64,000 nucleotides of DNA from Marinomonas aquiplantarum (GTDB lineage: Bacteria > Pseudomonadota > Gammaproteobacteria > Pseudomonadales > Marinomonadaceae). The stretch spans positions 62,001 through 126,000 of the forward strand of contig NZ_QNRF01000001.1 in NCBI RefSeq assembly GCF_003314975.1, in the 5' to 3' direction. Below are positions 46,531 through 55,569 of this stretch, in pieces (position 1 is the stretch's first letter; every line of letters starts with the position of its first letter). The notes under the pieces were generated by a model. That model saw only the letters and a program-made list of their open reading frames with translations. It was not told the origin of the DNA and did no database searches. Made by a program: the position numbers and the translations under genes.

Positions 46531-47592
46531 GTGTTTGAAACGAAAAGTAGGCTGAAGTTCAATATGATTTTATTCGTGCTTGTTGTCGTGTGTTTAGGGC
46601 TATTACTGACCTTCTATGCCAATGCCTTTAAGGGGCGTTTTTTCAAACGCCATCATTTGTTGGTGGACTTAGACCTAGAAACGGTTAACGAGCACCTACA
46701 AGACCTTAATAACTGGACAGATTGGTTGCCTTGGCTGCTGTTTGAAAAACAAGCGAAGATAGATTTTGAATACGCCAACCCATTATCCCCCTTGCCATCT
46801 TGTTTAGTCTGGCGAGGGAATTTGATCAAGCAAGGTTCGGTGTCTTTAGAAGCCTCTCGGCCTAATGCTCAGTATTACCACACTCTGGTTGAAGCCCCCG
46901 CTTTTTACCCTTGTGATTTTCACTTCAACTTAGACCTAACAAAACAAAAACACGGCACCCTAATCAGCTTTCAAGTAACTGGAAAATTGCCTTTTTTTAA
47001 GCGCTGGCAACAGGGTGATTATGGAATTCGAGCGGATAAAGACGCGGAATTGGCTATGTTGTTGCTCAATGCCGTCCTGCAGACAAAAATGCTGGACGAC
47101 AACCACGATGTGATGCCCTTTGAATTCTTAGCGAACACTCAACTCGACAATTTGGATGCCGTCACACGACCATTTACTGTCAATCACCAACCCATGTCAC
47201 AAAAAATGGATCAAGGGTTTCATGATTTAATAACCACCTTAGGGCCAGAAAACCCACCAGCCGGTCCCAGCTTTGCGTTATACCGACAAGTCGACTTAGC
47301 CAATCATGTCTTTATTGGCCGTTTGGGCATTCCCGTACAAAACATGACGCCTTGTGAACTCTGCCCTGAGCGCATTGTGTTACCCGGTGACTATTTGGCC
47401 TTACGCTACACTGGACGTTATCAGCACTTGTCTGTGGCTTGGCATGTACTCTACCAATTTATGCGACTGCATAAGCTCAAGCCTCATCGTCGCCGCGAAG
47501 GCATCGAAATTTTTGAAGTCGGTCCTGCGCATGCTGAACAACCTAAGCACTATGTCACTCGCATTTGCTTGCCAATTAAAACATTGGCCTGA
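46531..47592 (+). CDS. Membrane-anchored SRPBCC / GyrI-like effector-binding protein
   Basis: 353 residues. One N-terminal membrane helix (about 12-28), then an SRPBCC (polyketide-cyclase-like) domain to about residue 190 and a GyrI-like/AraC effector-binding-like domain to the end (HVFIGRLGIPVQN, GDYLALRYTGRYQHLSVAWHVLYQFMR). This pairing suggests binding of a small hydrophobic ligand at the membrane; no enzymatic residues are evident. The start used is a GTG; an ATG at 46564 would begin directly at the membrane helix and is an alternative. Function unknown. Confidence 0.72.
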   Translation: MFETKSRLKFNMILFVLVVVCLGLLLTFYANAFKGRFFKRHHLLVDLDLETVNEHLQDLNNWTDWLPWLLFEKQAKIDFEYANPLSPLPSCLVWRGNLIKQGSVSLEASRPNAQYYHTLVEAPAFYPCDFHFNLDLTKQKHGTLISFQVTGKLPFFKRWQQGDYGIRADKDAELAMLLLNAVLQTKMLDDNHDVMPFEFLANTQLDNLDAVTRPFTVNHQPMSQKMDQGFHDLITTLGPENPPAGPSFALYRQVDLANHVFIGRLGIPVQNMTPCELCPERIVLPGDYLALRYTGRYQHLSVAWHVLYQFMRLHKLKPHRRREGIEIFEVGPAHAEQPKHYVTRICLPIKTLA

Positions 47593-47649
47593 GGCTCATT
47601 TTATGGGACAGTTTGAGCTCCATGTTGTTTTATTCGGTTAAAAATCATT

Positions 47650-47862
47650 ATGTCAAAATCGCCTACATTCCTTGCCCTTATCGACAGTTTGGTTCGCATC
47701 CTGCTGACCATCATCATTTTTTATACTGTGAACTATTTTTTTGCCGTTGAAAACACACTCATTCTGGCGCTCGTTTCAGTGGTCATTGCCCATGTGGTTT
47801 TTCGAAGCTTCCTCGGCTTATTACGTCGTCAAAAACCACCACACGAAGCAGACTCAGAATAA
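47650..47862 (+). CDS. Small two-helix membrane protein, unknown function
   Basis: 70 residues: two hydrophobic segments (about 14-31 and 36-56), then a basic turn LLRRQKPP and an acidic tail. No family recognised. It lies 57 bp after the SRPBCC gene on the same strand and could be co-transcribed. Ribosome site is weak, so confidence is moderate. Confidence 0.5.
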   Translation: MSKSPTFLALIDSLVRILLTIIIFYTVNYFFAVENTLILALVSVVIAHVVFRSFLGLLRRQKPPHEADSE

Positions 47863-47950
47863 CAGTAAAACCAATACCCCCTGATCAGCACGACATAGGC
47901 TCAATGGATGAATCACCTTGTCGTTTAGATTCATTCGACAAGAGTTAGCT

Positions 47951-49255
47951 ATGAACACACTATACCCACAACACCTTTCTACTCTTATGCAGCGCTATGA
48001 GAATGCCATGGCGCACTTTGAGTTAGACGCAATTGTCATTGCATCAGGGCACAAAACCTATTATTTCCAAGACGATCACTGTCATCCCTTTCACGGCTAT
48101 TCAGGGGCACAACAATGGCTGCCGTTTGACATAGGTGCAGACACCTTCCTGATTATCCAACCTGGGCAAAAACCTACTTTAGTCTGGCCAGTTCGGGACG
48201 ATTTCTGGCATGCCCCTAATCCCATACCTGAAGGAGAATGGCAGAATCATTGGCATATTACTCCTACACGTCGTGACGATAAATGGTGGCAAAGTCTGCC
48301 TAAGCAATCCGCTTGGCTTGGACCAAAGCCAGACATAGAAAAATGGGACATTGCCTCTTGTGATGGCTTAAACGCCTACGTCGATTTTGCCAAAGCAGTA
48401 AAAACACCGTTCGAAATCCAAGCGCTACAACGAGCCAGCCAAGCCGCCGTCCATGGTCACCTTGCGGCCAAGCAGGCGTTTTTGGCAGGCAGCAGCGAAT
48501 TAGATATACACCTGGCATTTTTATCAGCGAGTCAACAGACTTCGGCTCAAGAGCCTTACCCTGGTATTGTGGGATTAAACGAGCATGCCGCCGTTTTGCA
48601 CTATGAACACAAAGCCAGTCATGCCATACCGAACTCTCGTACCCTACTGATTGATGCCGGTGCCAGCTGTCATGGCTATGCCAGTGACATTACCCGCACC
48701 TATACTCGTCACCACGACGATTTCTCCGCTCTGATTACAGGGCTAGATACCTTAGAACAAAGCCTATGCCAGCAAGCCGTAACTGGGGTGGCATTTCGAG
48801 ACTTGCACCAATCCTGTTTAATCGGTGTGGCGCAGCTGCTGAACGACCATAAAATCTGTTCATTAGGCATTGAAGAGCAACTTGAAAAACACATTCCGCA
48901 AGTTTTCTTTCCTCACGGTTTGGGGCATTTATTAGGTCTGCAAGTACACGATGTGGGAGGTCATCAAGTTGATACATCAGGACAGCTGAGTTTGCCTGAT
49001 GATCAGGCTCCCTTTCTACGACTCACTCGAACCTTAGAAGAGGACATGGTCATTACCATAGAACCCGGTCTGTATTTCATTCCTATGCTAATCGAGAAGA
49101 TGCAAGCCAACGTCGCTCACCATGGTTGTGATTTAGAACGCATCCAACACTTTATGCCTTACGGCGGTATCCGTATCGAGGATAATCTGCAGATCAAATC
49201 TGAGTCATCGATCAATTTAACTCGTGACGCTTTTCACGCAGCCGACTCTGACTAA
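47951..49255 (+). CDS. pepQ: Xaa-Pro dipeptidase (prolidase)
   Basis: 434 residues, cytoplasmic M24 metallopeptidase that splits Xaa-Pro dipeptides. The N-terminal PepQ-specific domain has YYFQDDHCHPFHGYSGAQQW. Metal ligands of the pita-bread fold: Asp in LLIDAGASCHGYASDITRTY (two aspartates), His in FFPHGLGHLLGLQVHD, Glu in TIEPGLYF and in GIRIEDN. Start at 47951 is the first ATG; an in-frame TTG at 47918 adds unrelated residues. Confidence 0.93.
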   Translation: MNTLYPQHLSTLMQRYENAMAHFELDAIVIASGHKTYYFQDDHCHPFHGYSGAQQWLPFDIGADTFLIIQPGQKPTLVWPVRDDFWHAPNPIPEGEWQNHWHITPTRRDDKWWQSLPKQSAWLGPKPDIEKWDIASCDGLNAYVDFAKAVKTPFEIQALQRASQAAVHGHLAAKQAFLAGSSELDIHLAFLSASQQTSAQEPYPGIVGLNEHAAVLHYEHKASHAIPNSRTLLIDAGASCHGYASDITRTYTRHHDDFSALITGLDTLEQSLCQQAVTGVAFRDLHQSCLIGVAQLLNDHKICSLGIEEQLEKHIPQVFFPHGLGHLLGLQVHDVGGHQVDTSGQLSLPDDQAPFLRLTRTLEEDMVITIEPGLYFIPMLIEKMQANVAHHGCDLERIQHFMPYGGIRIEDNLQIKSESSINLTRDAFHAADSD

Positions 49256-49583
49256 TGCAAAGAACAACGTCCCGTTACAAGAGAACAAACAGAAAGACGT
49301 GATCTAGACTTTCGTTTAAATACGGCTTCCGTCCATCCTGTTCTCCATATTAAGAGGGGGAAAATGGTTTTTTTCGTGTCGAAATGCCATTTTTCCCAAT
49401 GTAGCCTATGACGAATCCTCTCTAAAATGAGTAAAATATGGCACTTGATAGTGCCTTTTCACGTTCACTACTCATTAAGCTAAATAATCGACTTATCCGA
49501 TTATCTATTCGTTCTAATACATAAAATTATAATAATATTTTGACCTTAGTTGATGTGCTTAACTAAGGCTAACCGGAGACAGC
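49256..49583. other. Non-coding interval between pepQ and tctC with several inverted repeats
   Basis: No ORF. Contains a GGGGAAAATGG / CCATTTTTCCC repeat (49356-49397, one mismatch), a GGCAC-TTGATA-GTGCC hairpin followed by TTTT (49440-49459, possible pepQ terminator) enclosed by AATGAGTA / TACTCATT (49427-49475), and the CCTTAGTT repeat listed separately. Confidence 0.5.
49544..49568 (+). promoter_or_regulatory. Inverted repeat directly upstream of tctC
   Basis: CCTTAGTT / AACTAAGG, perfect 8-bp arms with a 9-nt spacer, ending 15 bp before the tctC ATG and just ahead of its CGGAG ribosome site. Operator or 5'-leader hairpin. Confidence 0.5.
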
Positions 49584-50576
49584 ATGAAAAAAACAACAAT
49601 AGCACTACTAGCCGCTATATCATTCTCATCAACTGCCAGTGTCGCAGCCTATCCAGATAAAGACATCCAAGGTGTCATCATGTGGGGAGCCGGTGGCTCA
49701 ACGGATACCGTCATGCGCTCTGTCGCACCTTATGCAGAAGAAGCATTGGGCACAGACCTCATCCTAACCAACAAAAGTGGTGGTGTTGGCGCGATTTCAA
49801 TGAAATACGTGAATAAGAAAAAAGCCGATGGCTACACCTTGCTAATGGGGGCTGAAAACCCTCAAATGCACAAAGTGCTTGGTCTATCAAATATCGACTA
49901 CAGCGACATGGTGCCGCTGGCCATTCTTGCCCGCGGTGTCCCTATGATGGTGGCAAGAAACGATGCGCCTTATAACACTATGCAAGAGTTTATCGATTAC
50001 GTAAAAGCTCACCCTGGTGAAGTGAAAATCGGCTCCACAGGGAAAGGTGGCTTGCCTTCCATCATCATGGCGATGATTGATTCGCAAGTAAAACTGGATT
50101 ACATCAATATTCCATACAAGGGCGACGGCCCAGCTTTAACCGCCCTTCAAGGCAACGCAATCGATGTCATGCCTGCAGTATTGGGGGCGACAAAAGAGCA
50201 AATCAAAGCGGGTCGTATGAAAGCCATCGGTCTGATCGATAATCAAGCAAACCCTATGCTGCCTAACGTGGCTCCGATCACGGACACACTTCCAGGCCTA
50301 AACAGCTACCTTCCTTGGGGGCCTTTCTTTGGTGTTTTCGTTCGTAAAGGTACGCCTGATGAAGCGGTTAATAAATTAACCAGTGCTTTCTCAACGGCTG
50401 GAGAAAGAGAGGAATTTACGTCTATGATGTCTAATCGCGGTTACTCTGTGATGAACATTTCTGGACAAGAAGCGGTCGACTTCCTAGACACTTACCGCTC
50501 AGTGTCATCATGGTTGGTTTACAAAGCGGGCGTTGGCAAATTCTCTCCTGAGAAGTTCGGCATCCAAAAACCGTAA
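49584..50576 (+). CDS. Tripartite tricarboxylate transporter, substrate-binding protein (TctC/Bug family)
   Basis: 330 residues. Signal peptide about 1-22 (ends SVAA-YPDK). Periplasmic two-lobe binding protein with the Bug-family marks WGAGGSTDTVMR, VGAISMKYVNKKKADGYTLL and NIPYKGDGPALTALQGNAIDV. Binds a carboxylate ligand and hands it to the TctAB membrane pair. Ligand cannot be predicted from sequence. A hairpin in the gap to tctB probably keeps its mRNA more abundant than the membrane genes. Confidence 0.9.
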   Translation: MKKTTIALLAAISFSSTASVAAYPDKDIQGVIMWGAGGSTDTVMRSVAPYAEEALGTDLILTNKSGGVGAISMKYVNKKKADGYTLLMGAENPQMHKVLGLSNIDYSDMVPLAILARGVPMMVARNDAPYNTMQEFIDYVKAHPGEVKIGSTGKGGLPSIIMAMIDSQVKLDYINIPYKGDGPALTALQGNAIDVMPAVLGATKEQIKAGRMKAIGLIDNQANPMLPNVAPITDTLPGLNSYLPWGPFFGVFVRKGTPDEAVNKLTSAFSTAGEREEFTSMMSNRGYSVMNISGQEAVDFLDTYRSVSSWLVYKAGVGKFSPEKFGIQKP

Positions 50577-50604
50577 CAAGCGATTGTTCATCGCTATCAC
50601 TCAA

Positions 50605-50633
50605 GAGGCATCCTTTTTAATAAGCGATGCCTC
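50605..50633 (+). terminator. Intercistronic hairpin after tctC
   Basis: GAGGCATC / GATGCCTC, 8-bp arms with a 13-nt loop and a weak T-tract, between tctC and tctB. Probably a partial terminator or 3'-stabilising structure. Confidence 0.55.
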
Positions 50634-50662
50634 TTCTCAATTCTGTTTTATCTGGAGAAGTC

Positions 50663-51178
50663 ATGTCCAGTCATGAACCTACCCCTAAAACACGTAAACC
50701 GGGTGAGCGTCTTTTCACTTTTTTATTGGTCATCGGCAGTGTGTACTTGTTTTGGCAGGCGTATCAGATTGCAGGTTTCAGTGATCTAAGCTCGGCGGGC
50801 GCATTTCCCATGGCAACAGCTGCGACGATGATTTTAGCCGCCTGTTTTATCTTCGTGAATACGTTAAAACGGCCTACCAGCCAAAATACGTCTTTCTTCA
50901 CTCACTGTTTTCCGCCTATCGTGGCAATGATCATGGCGTTGATCTTAGTCTATGCTGTGGTACTAGAAAGCCTTGGTTTTATACTGTCTAGTTTTGTTTT
51001 TTTATTTATCACCATTCAATTTCTCTATCGTCGCAGAATGTTAACGACATTGGCCATCAGCCTCTTCTCCCTAATCATGGTTTACATTGTGTTTCGTCTC
51101 ATTTTTCAAGTTGTGCTGCCTGAAGGCATCGTACCTGAACGCGATATCATCGCCTCAATAACCGCCTTATGGAGATAG
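50663..51178 (+). CDS. Tripartite tricarboxylate transporter, small membrane subunit (TctB)
   Basis: 171 residues with four predicted membrane helices, TctB family. The start at 50663 follows a GGAGAAG ribosome site; the ORF extension to 50627 runs through the intercistronic hairpin and is rejected. tctA follows after 6 nt. Confidence 0.85.
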   Translation: MSSHEPTPKTRKPGERLFTFLLVIGSVYLFWQAYQIAGFSDLSSAGAFPMATAATMILAACFIFVNTLKRPTSQNTSFFTHCFPPIVAMIMALILVYAVVLESLGFILSSFVFLFITIQFLYRRRMLTTLAISLFSLIMVYIVFRLIFQVVLPEGIVPERDIIASITALWR

Positions 51179-51184
51179 TCACCC

Positions 51185-52693
51185 ATGGATGCTTTAAATT
51201 ATTTTGCCATGTCTTGGCTTTCACCTGAATTATTAGCACTCACGGCTCTTGGTACTTTTTTAGGTATTTATGTGGGGGCGATTCCAGGGTTGTCGGTCAC
51301 TATGGCCGTTTCCATCTTAATTTCCTTTACCTTCTCATGGGATGTGAACAACGCGCTTTGCTTAATGGTTGGCGTATACATGGGTGGCGTTTACGGTGGT
51401 TCTCGTACGGCGATTTTACTGAATATTCCCGGCGCGCCTTCGGCCATTGCTACAGCGTTAGATGGTTATCCTCTCGCTAAAAAGGGTCTAGCAGGCGAAG
51501 CCATCGGCTTATCCACGGTTATGTCTGTCGTGGGTGGCTTTATCGGGATATTGGTTCTGGCATTAGCTGCTCCCTCAATTGCCGACTTTGCCATTACCTT
51601 CCAACCTCGTGATTACATGATGTTAGGGATTTTAGGCATCATGTTAGTGGGTTCATTATCCGGTAGCAGTTTAGCAAAAGGCATTTTTGCCGGAGCCTTT
51701 GGCTTATTAATTGGCACCGTTGGTTTAGACCCAATGACAGCCGATGAGCGCTTCACGTTTGGTATAATCGAGCTTTGGGATGGCATTAATCCTGTCGCGG
51801 TGATGATTGGTTTATTTGGTATTTCAGAAGCCTTACATCAACTGCAACATATGGATAAAGCCGTCATCAAGCAAAAGATTTCTCGAATCATTCCTAGACT
51901 CTCAGATGTCAAAAAATACCTGCCACTGAGTGTACGAACTTCGTTTATTGGCGTGATTGTTGGTGCCTTACCAGGGACTGGGGGCGACATTGCGGCGCTG
52001 ATGGCTTACGACCACGCAAAACGCTCAACCAAGGAACCAGATGTCGCATTTGGTGAAGGCGCAAAAGAAGGTCTCATCGCACCAGAATCTGCTAATAATG
52101 CCGCTGTTGGCGGTGCTTATATTCCTATGCTCACACTGGGTATTCCGGGAGATGCCGTCACCGCGGTATTTATCGGTGCCCTGTTCATTCATGGTTTAAA
52201 CCCTGGTCCCTTGTTGATGGTTGAGCAACCACACATGTTCTGGTTCACCGTGGGCAATTTAACACTGGCCAATATTTTCATTCTCATTTTTGGTTTAACT
52301 GGCATCAAGTTATTCTCAAAAATAGTGGAATGCCCAAAAGGCATTTTAATCCCTCTCATCTTCCTTCTGTCTATCGTTGGTGCTTACGCTATTAACAACG
52401 CCATTACCGACGTTTGGTGGATGCTTGCCTTTGGCGTCTTTGGTTACTTTATGCGTCTTTACGGATTTCCCGTTGGCCCGGTGATTTTAGGCGTGATCTT
52501 AAGTGCCTTAACAGATGAAAACTGGCGACGAGCGATTTTGACTGAACGTGGTAGCGTCATTGATCTATTCGCTCATATGTTTACCAGTCCATTATCTGTC
52601 GTATTATTGATGACTATAGTGTTGATTTTAGTTACGAAAACACCACTCTGGAGCAAGGTGATCAAACCAAAGTGTTTTCCTAACGCATCCTAA
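51185..52693 (+). CDS. Tripartite tricarboxylate transporter, large permease subunit (TctA)
   Basis: 502 residues, about 11-12 membrane helices. TctA motifs: GAIPGLSVTMAVSILI near the N-terminus, GGVYGGSRTAILLNIPGAPSA, GALPGTGGDIAALMAYDHAKR and ESANNAAVGGAYIPMLTLGIPGD. Symport of a carboxylate driven by an ion gradient is known for the family. No tctDE two-component system is adjacent. Confidence 0.92.
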   Translation: MDALNYFAMSWLSPELLALTALGTFLGIYVGAIPGLSVTMAVSILISFTFSWDVNNALCLMVGVYMGGVYGGSRTAILLNIPGAPSAIATALDGYPLAKKGLAGEAIGLSTVMSVVGGFIGILVLALAAPSIADFAITFQPRDYMMLGILGIMLVGSLSGSSLAKGIFAGAFGLLIGTVGLDPMTADERFTFGIIELWDGINPVAVMIGLFGISEALHQLQHMDKAVIKQKISRIIPRLSDVKKYLPLSVRTSFIGVIVGALPGTGGDIAALMAYDHAKRSTKEPDVAFGEGAKEGLIAPESANNAAVGGAYIPMLTLGIPGDAVTAVFIGALFIHGLNPGPLLMVEQPHMFWFTVGNLTLANIFILIFGLTGIKLFSKIVECPKGILIPLIFLLSIVGAYAINNAITDVWWMLAFGVFGYFMRLYGFPVGPVILGVILSALTDENWRRAILTERGSVIDLFAHMFTSPLSVVLLMTIVLILVTKTPLWSKVIKPKCFPNAS

Positions 52694-52712
52694 ACAGGCT
52701 GATAGGATCGAC

Positions 52713-52742
52713 GAATGACGAGGGACCGTCATTCTCTTGTTT
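52713..52742 (+). terminator. Terminator of tctCBA
   Basis: GAATGACG / CGTCATTC stem with a 6-nt loop and a T-rich tail, 20 bp after the tctA stop. Confidence 0.7.
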
Positions 52743-53124
52743 AGGCGAGAAGTCGACAGTAACAAGGGATAAAAAATCGCCCCCATCGTAATGCATCAAA
52801 GAGTGACATTTCACATTAAAACGGCTATTTTAAGTGCGCTTTAAAGCATCCGTTAATAAAATATAACCACATGTTTTTGTTGACTATTTGGACAAGTCTT
52901 TCGCTTTAGACTGGATAATTTTGGTGCGCCAATATCGTTTCTAACCAAATCAGTGCATCTTTTCTAATTTGAATAATCATCGCAATTTTATAATCTACTG
53001 CAAACAAAATTGAACGCAGTACAAACTTCTAGACATTTGTTTAGATCACAGAACATCAAACTAAACTTTCAATCCCATCAAACTATGGCAAATATATTGC
53101 TTTTTTTAAGTCATCCCCCTATCA

Positions 53125-53156
53125 CAACTACATTGAAGTAGTTGCATGAATGCAAC
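53125..53156 (+). promoter_or_regulatory. Two mutually exclusive hairpins before the chemoreceptor start
   Basis: CAACTAC-6nt-GTAGTTG (53125-53144) and GTTGCAT-GA-ATGCAAC (53141-53156) share the bases GTTG, so only one can form. The second ends right beside the GGAG ribosome site at 53157. Confidence 0.45.
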
Positions 53157-53170
53157 GGAGCATTTAAAGC

Positions 53171-55312
53171 ATGACATTAAAAAGTAAAAATATGGCCCTT
53201 TCTCCTAAGGAGTTAAGCTGGTTACCTTGGTTTGGCGCAAATGGCCGCTTCTCACTATTTCGATCTTGCTACTTAAACAAAGATACCTATCAAAACGTTG
53301 AACAAACCTTTGAAGGTATCGCCAATACACGCGTTAAATTACTTGATAACTGGGTTAACAATCAGTGGTCGCAACTTGAAGTATTGTTAGAAATTATTTC
53401 TGAGCGTTTCCCCAATATTGAAACCAGCGCCCTTGAAGAACGCTTCAATATTGTAGCCGACGTCAGTGAATACTTTGTCATTGATACCGAAGGCAAGGTC
53501 CTTAACTCCACTGAAAAAAGTCGCATTGGGCAAAATGACCTACCGGCTAATGCGGTCTCGGAAGGGTTAAAAGATTACTTCTTACACGGCCCTTACGTCG
53601 ATCAAAACACTTTAAAAATAGGCCCTTCTAGCTCAAAATTTCATGACGCCGTCACCCTGATGTTTTATCTTCCAATCAAGCATAATGGCAACACGTTAGG
53701 AGCCGTTTGTGCTCGTGTGCCAAACGATGTGCTGGGCGATTTAATTCAGCGTGAAGCTGGACACATTTATAAAGAGTCCGGTGATAACTATTTGTTTATG
53801 GTTAAACCAAACTTTGACCCCAGTATTTTACCAGGTACGGCTTTATCCAGATCACGATTTGAGGACAACACCTTCAGTCACGGTGAGAACCTCAAAAGCG
53901 GAATAAACACCAATTGGGGCGTCGTCAAAGTAAAACAACATACAGAGTTTGAAATTCGTTTTACCGATCCAGCCACTCAACAATTGCACCCAGGCGTTCG
54001 AGAAACCATTAAAAATGGCCAAAATTTGTTTGTCACTTACCCAGGCTACTCGGACTATCGACATATTCCCGTCATTGGTAAAGGCGTCACCTTTCAGCTG
54101 AAAGGCAGCCCTGATAGATGGGGCATGATGTGTGAAGGGGATTTAGAAGAAGTCTATCGACGTCGATCTATCAACATTAAGTTAATGAAAGGCTACCTTT
54201 TCGCCTCCACTTTGCCCTTATTAATTTGCTCCGCTTTGCAGGCCTTTACCAATCTCTCTGTCGCCAGTAACTTAGTCATTTCATTTGCCTGCTTATTGCT
54301 GGCAGGGGTTTTGTTTAATCGTTTAGGAACACGAAAAATCAGTCAGAATATGAGCCAAATGACAGCCGTTATTCAAGCCATTGCAGAAGGGGAAGGGAAT
54401 TTAAAACAGCGCCTAAAAGGTGACCTTAGTAATGATGAAACGGGAGACATGGGCCGTTGGATGAACAGTTTCATTGATAACTTAGACAACACCATAGGTG
54501 AGGTGATTTCAGCCAGCAACAATGTGAAAAACTCCAACCAATTCATGGTTCACACCAATGAAGAGGCCAAAGACGCTTCACATTATTTGGCCTCAACGGT
54601 AGAAGACATGCTGACCATGTTCCAAAAGCAAGTCGATGAAGTTGAAAGTGCTTCACAAACCGCAAACGATCTAAAACAAACCATGGACCAAGTGGTGGCA
54701 GGCGCACAGAAGCGTCTTGAAGATGCCAAAACAGGCACCCAAGAAATTCGCGATGTGGTCCGCACTACAGCAGAATCGGTTAAATCCTTAGATCAGAAAA
54801 CCAATGAGATTGCTGGCATCATCACCACCATTTCCGATATCACCAACCAAACCAACTTATTAGCACTCAATGCCGCCATTGAAGCGGCTCGGGCTGGTGA
54901 ACACGGTCGTGGGTTCTCTGTGGTTGCCGATGAGGTTCGCAGTTTGGCGTCCAAAACCGCTGAGGCCGCAGAAGAGATCCAAGCGATGCTAGAAGGCATC
55001 CAAGAGGAAACTCGTAATGCGGTGAATTTCATGGAAAAAGGAGCGGAAAACGTTGACCGTAACTTGCAAGTAAACGAGCAATCAGGCAGTGAGGACAACA
55101 ACTTATACGAGTTAGTCGAGACACTTTTTGAAGCCATGTCACTGCTCAATGACAGCAACAAAGAGAACGCCAATACCGCGCAAGAAATGGGTGCCGCAAC
55201 CGAGCAAATGAAACGCTCCATTGCCGCCTTACAACGACGTTCATCACGAGTGGGATTGTCTGCCTTAAAGCTCAACTCATTAGTCGGTCAGTTCCAAGTT
55301 TCCAAGCATTAG
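53171..55312 (+). CDS. Methyl-accepting chemotaxis protein with no N-terminal membrane segment
   Basis: 713 residues. The N-terminal about 340 residues form a Cache-like sensor region ([42 protein letters not shown]) without a preceding membrane helix or signal peptide. A pair of membrane helices (about 345-383) follows, then HAMP-like and coiled-coil regions and the MCP signalling tip [32 protein letters not shown]. If read literally, the sensor lies in the cytoplasm and the protein dips into the membrane once as a hairpin. A second-copy MITE and a terminator follow. Confidence 0.9.
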   Translation: MTLKSKNMALSPKELSWLPWFGANGRFSLFRSCYLNKDTYQNVEQTFEGIANTRVKLLDNWVNNQWSQLEVLLEIISERFPNIETSALEERFNIVADVSEYFVIDTEGKVLNSTEKSRIGQNDLPANAVSEGLKDYFLHGPYVDQNTLKIGPSSSKFHDAVTLMFYLPIKHNGNTLGAVCARVPNDVLGDLIQREAGHIYKESGDNYLFMVKPNFDPSILPGTALSRSRFEDNTFSHGENLKSGINTNWGVVKVKQHTEFEIRFTDPATQQLHPGVRETIKNGQNLFVTYPGYSDYRHIPVIGKGVTFQLKGSPDRWGMMCEGDLEEVYRRRSINIKLMKGYLFASTLPLLICSALQAFTNLSVASNLVISFACLLLAGVLFNRLGTRKISQNMSQMTAVIQAIAEGEGNLKQRLKGDLSNDETGDMGRWMNSFIDNLDNTIGEVISASNNVKNSNQFMVHTNEEAKDASHYLASTVEDMLTMFQKQVDEVESASQTANDLKQTMDQVVAGAQKRLEDAKTGTQEIRDVVRTTAESVKSLDQKTNEIAGIITTISDITNQTNLLALNAAIEAARAGEHGRGFSVVADEVRSLASKTAEAAEEIQAMLEGIQEETRNAVNFMEKGAENVDRNLQVNEQSGSEDNNLYELVETLFEAMSLLNDSNKENANTAQEMGAATEQMKRSIAALQRRSSRVGLSALKLNSLVGQFQVSKH

Positions 55313-55321
55313 TCACACCAG

Positions 55322-55392
55322 CTAGGGAAGGTACGAATAACAGTCTTTTATCCACATGCTGTGGCAAGAGGACTTGTTCTCACCTTCCCTAG
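55322..55392. mobile_element. MITE with IS5-like ends, 63 bp plus CTAG target duplication
   Basis: The element spans 55326-55388, flanked by CTAG on both sides (55322-55325, 55389-55392). Ends GGAAGGTACGAATAA and CTTGTTCTCACCTTCC. Its last 55 bp match 46345-46399 of the longer copy with six mismatches. It sits between the chemoreceptor stop and its terminator. Confidence 0.82.
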
Positions 55393-55430
55393 ATTAAGCG
55401 TCCTTTGTTGACGCTTAATCTAGCTTTCTT
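55389..55430 (+). terminator. Terminator of the chemoreceptor gene
   Basis: Perfect 14-bp stem CTAGATTAAGCGTC / GACGCTTAATCTAG with a 7-nt loop and CTTTCTT tail. The CTAG at its base is also the MITE target duplication. Confidence 0.8.
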
Positions 55431-55514
55431 AGTACAACCAAACTTCTCGTCTTGTAGCACGCCATATCGCGCTGATGAAAATTGCACATTTCTTTGCTTG
55501 ACTTATCTTTCAAT

Positions 55515-55550
55515 ATATACGAAATTTCACATATGTTATTTTTCACATAT
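55515..55550 (+). promoter_or_regulatory. Candidate ArsR operator
   Basis: ATATACGAAATTTCACATAT (55515-55534) is symmetric at 16 of 20 positions. TTTCACATAT recurs 16 bp downstream (55541-55550). The block lies 20-55 bp before arsR, where a promoter-blocking repressor should bind. Confidence 0.5.
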
Positions 55551-55569
55551 ATAAAGATTCCATCTTATT

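Larger units (their letters stand above)
52694..53170. other. Non-coding interval between tctA and the chemoreceptor gene
   Basis: 477 bp, AT-rich, no convincing ORF. It holds the tctA terminator at its start and two overlapping hairpins just before the chemoreceptor start (both listed separately). Nothing else recognised. Confidence 0.5.

Noticed and set aside
54793-55275. 160-residue frame on the minus strand inside the chemoreceptor gene
   Set aside because: A shadow of the highly conserved MCP coding sequence on the other strand; Ser/Ala-rich and unlike any protein I know.
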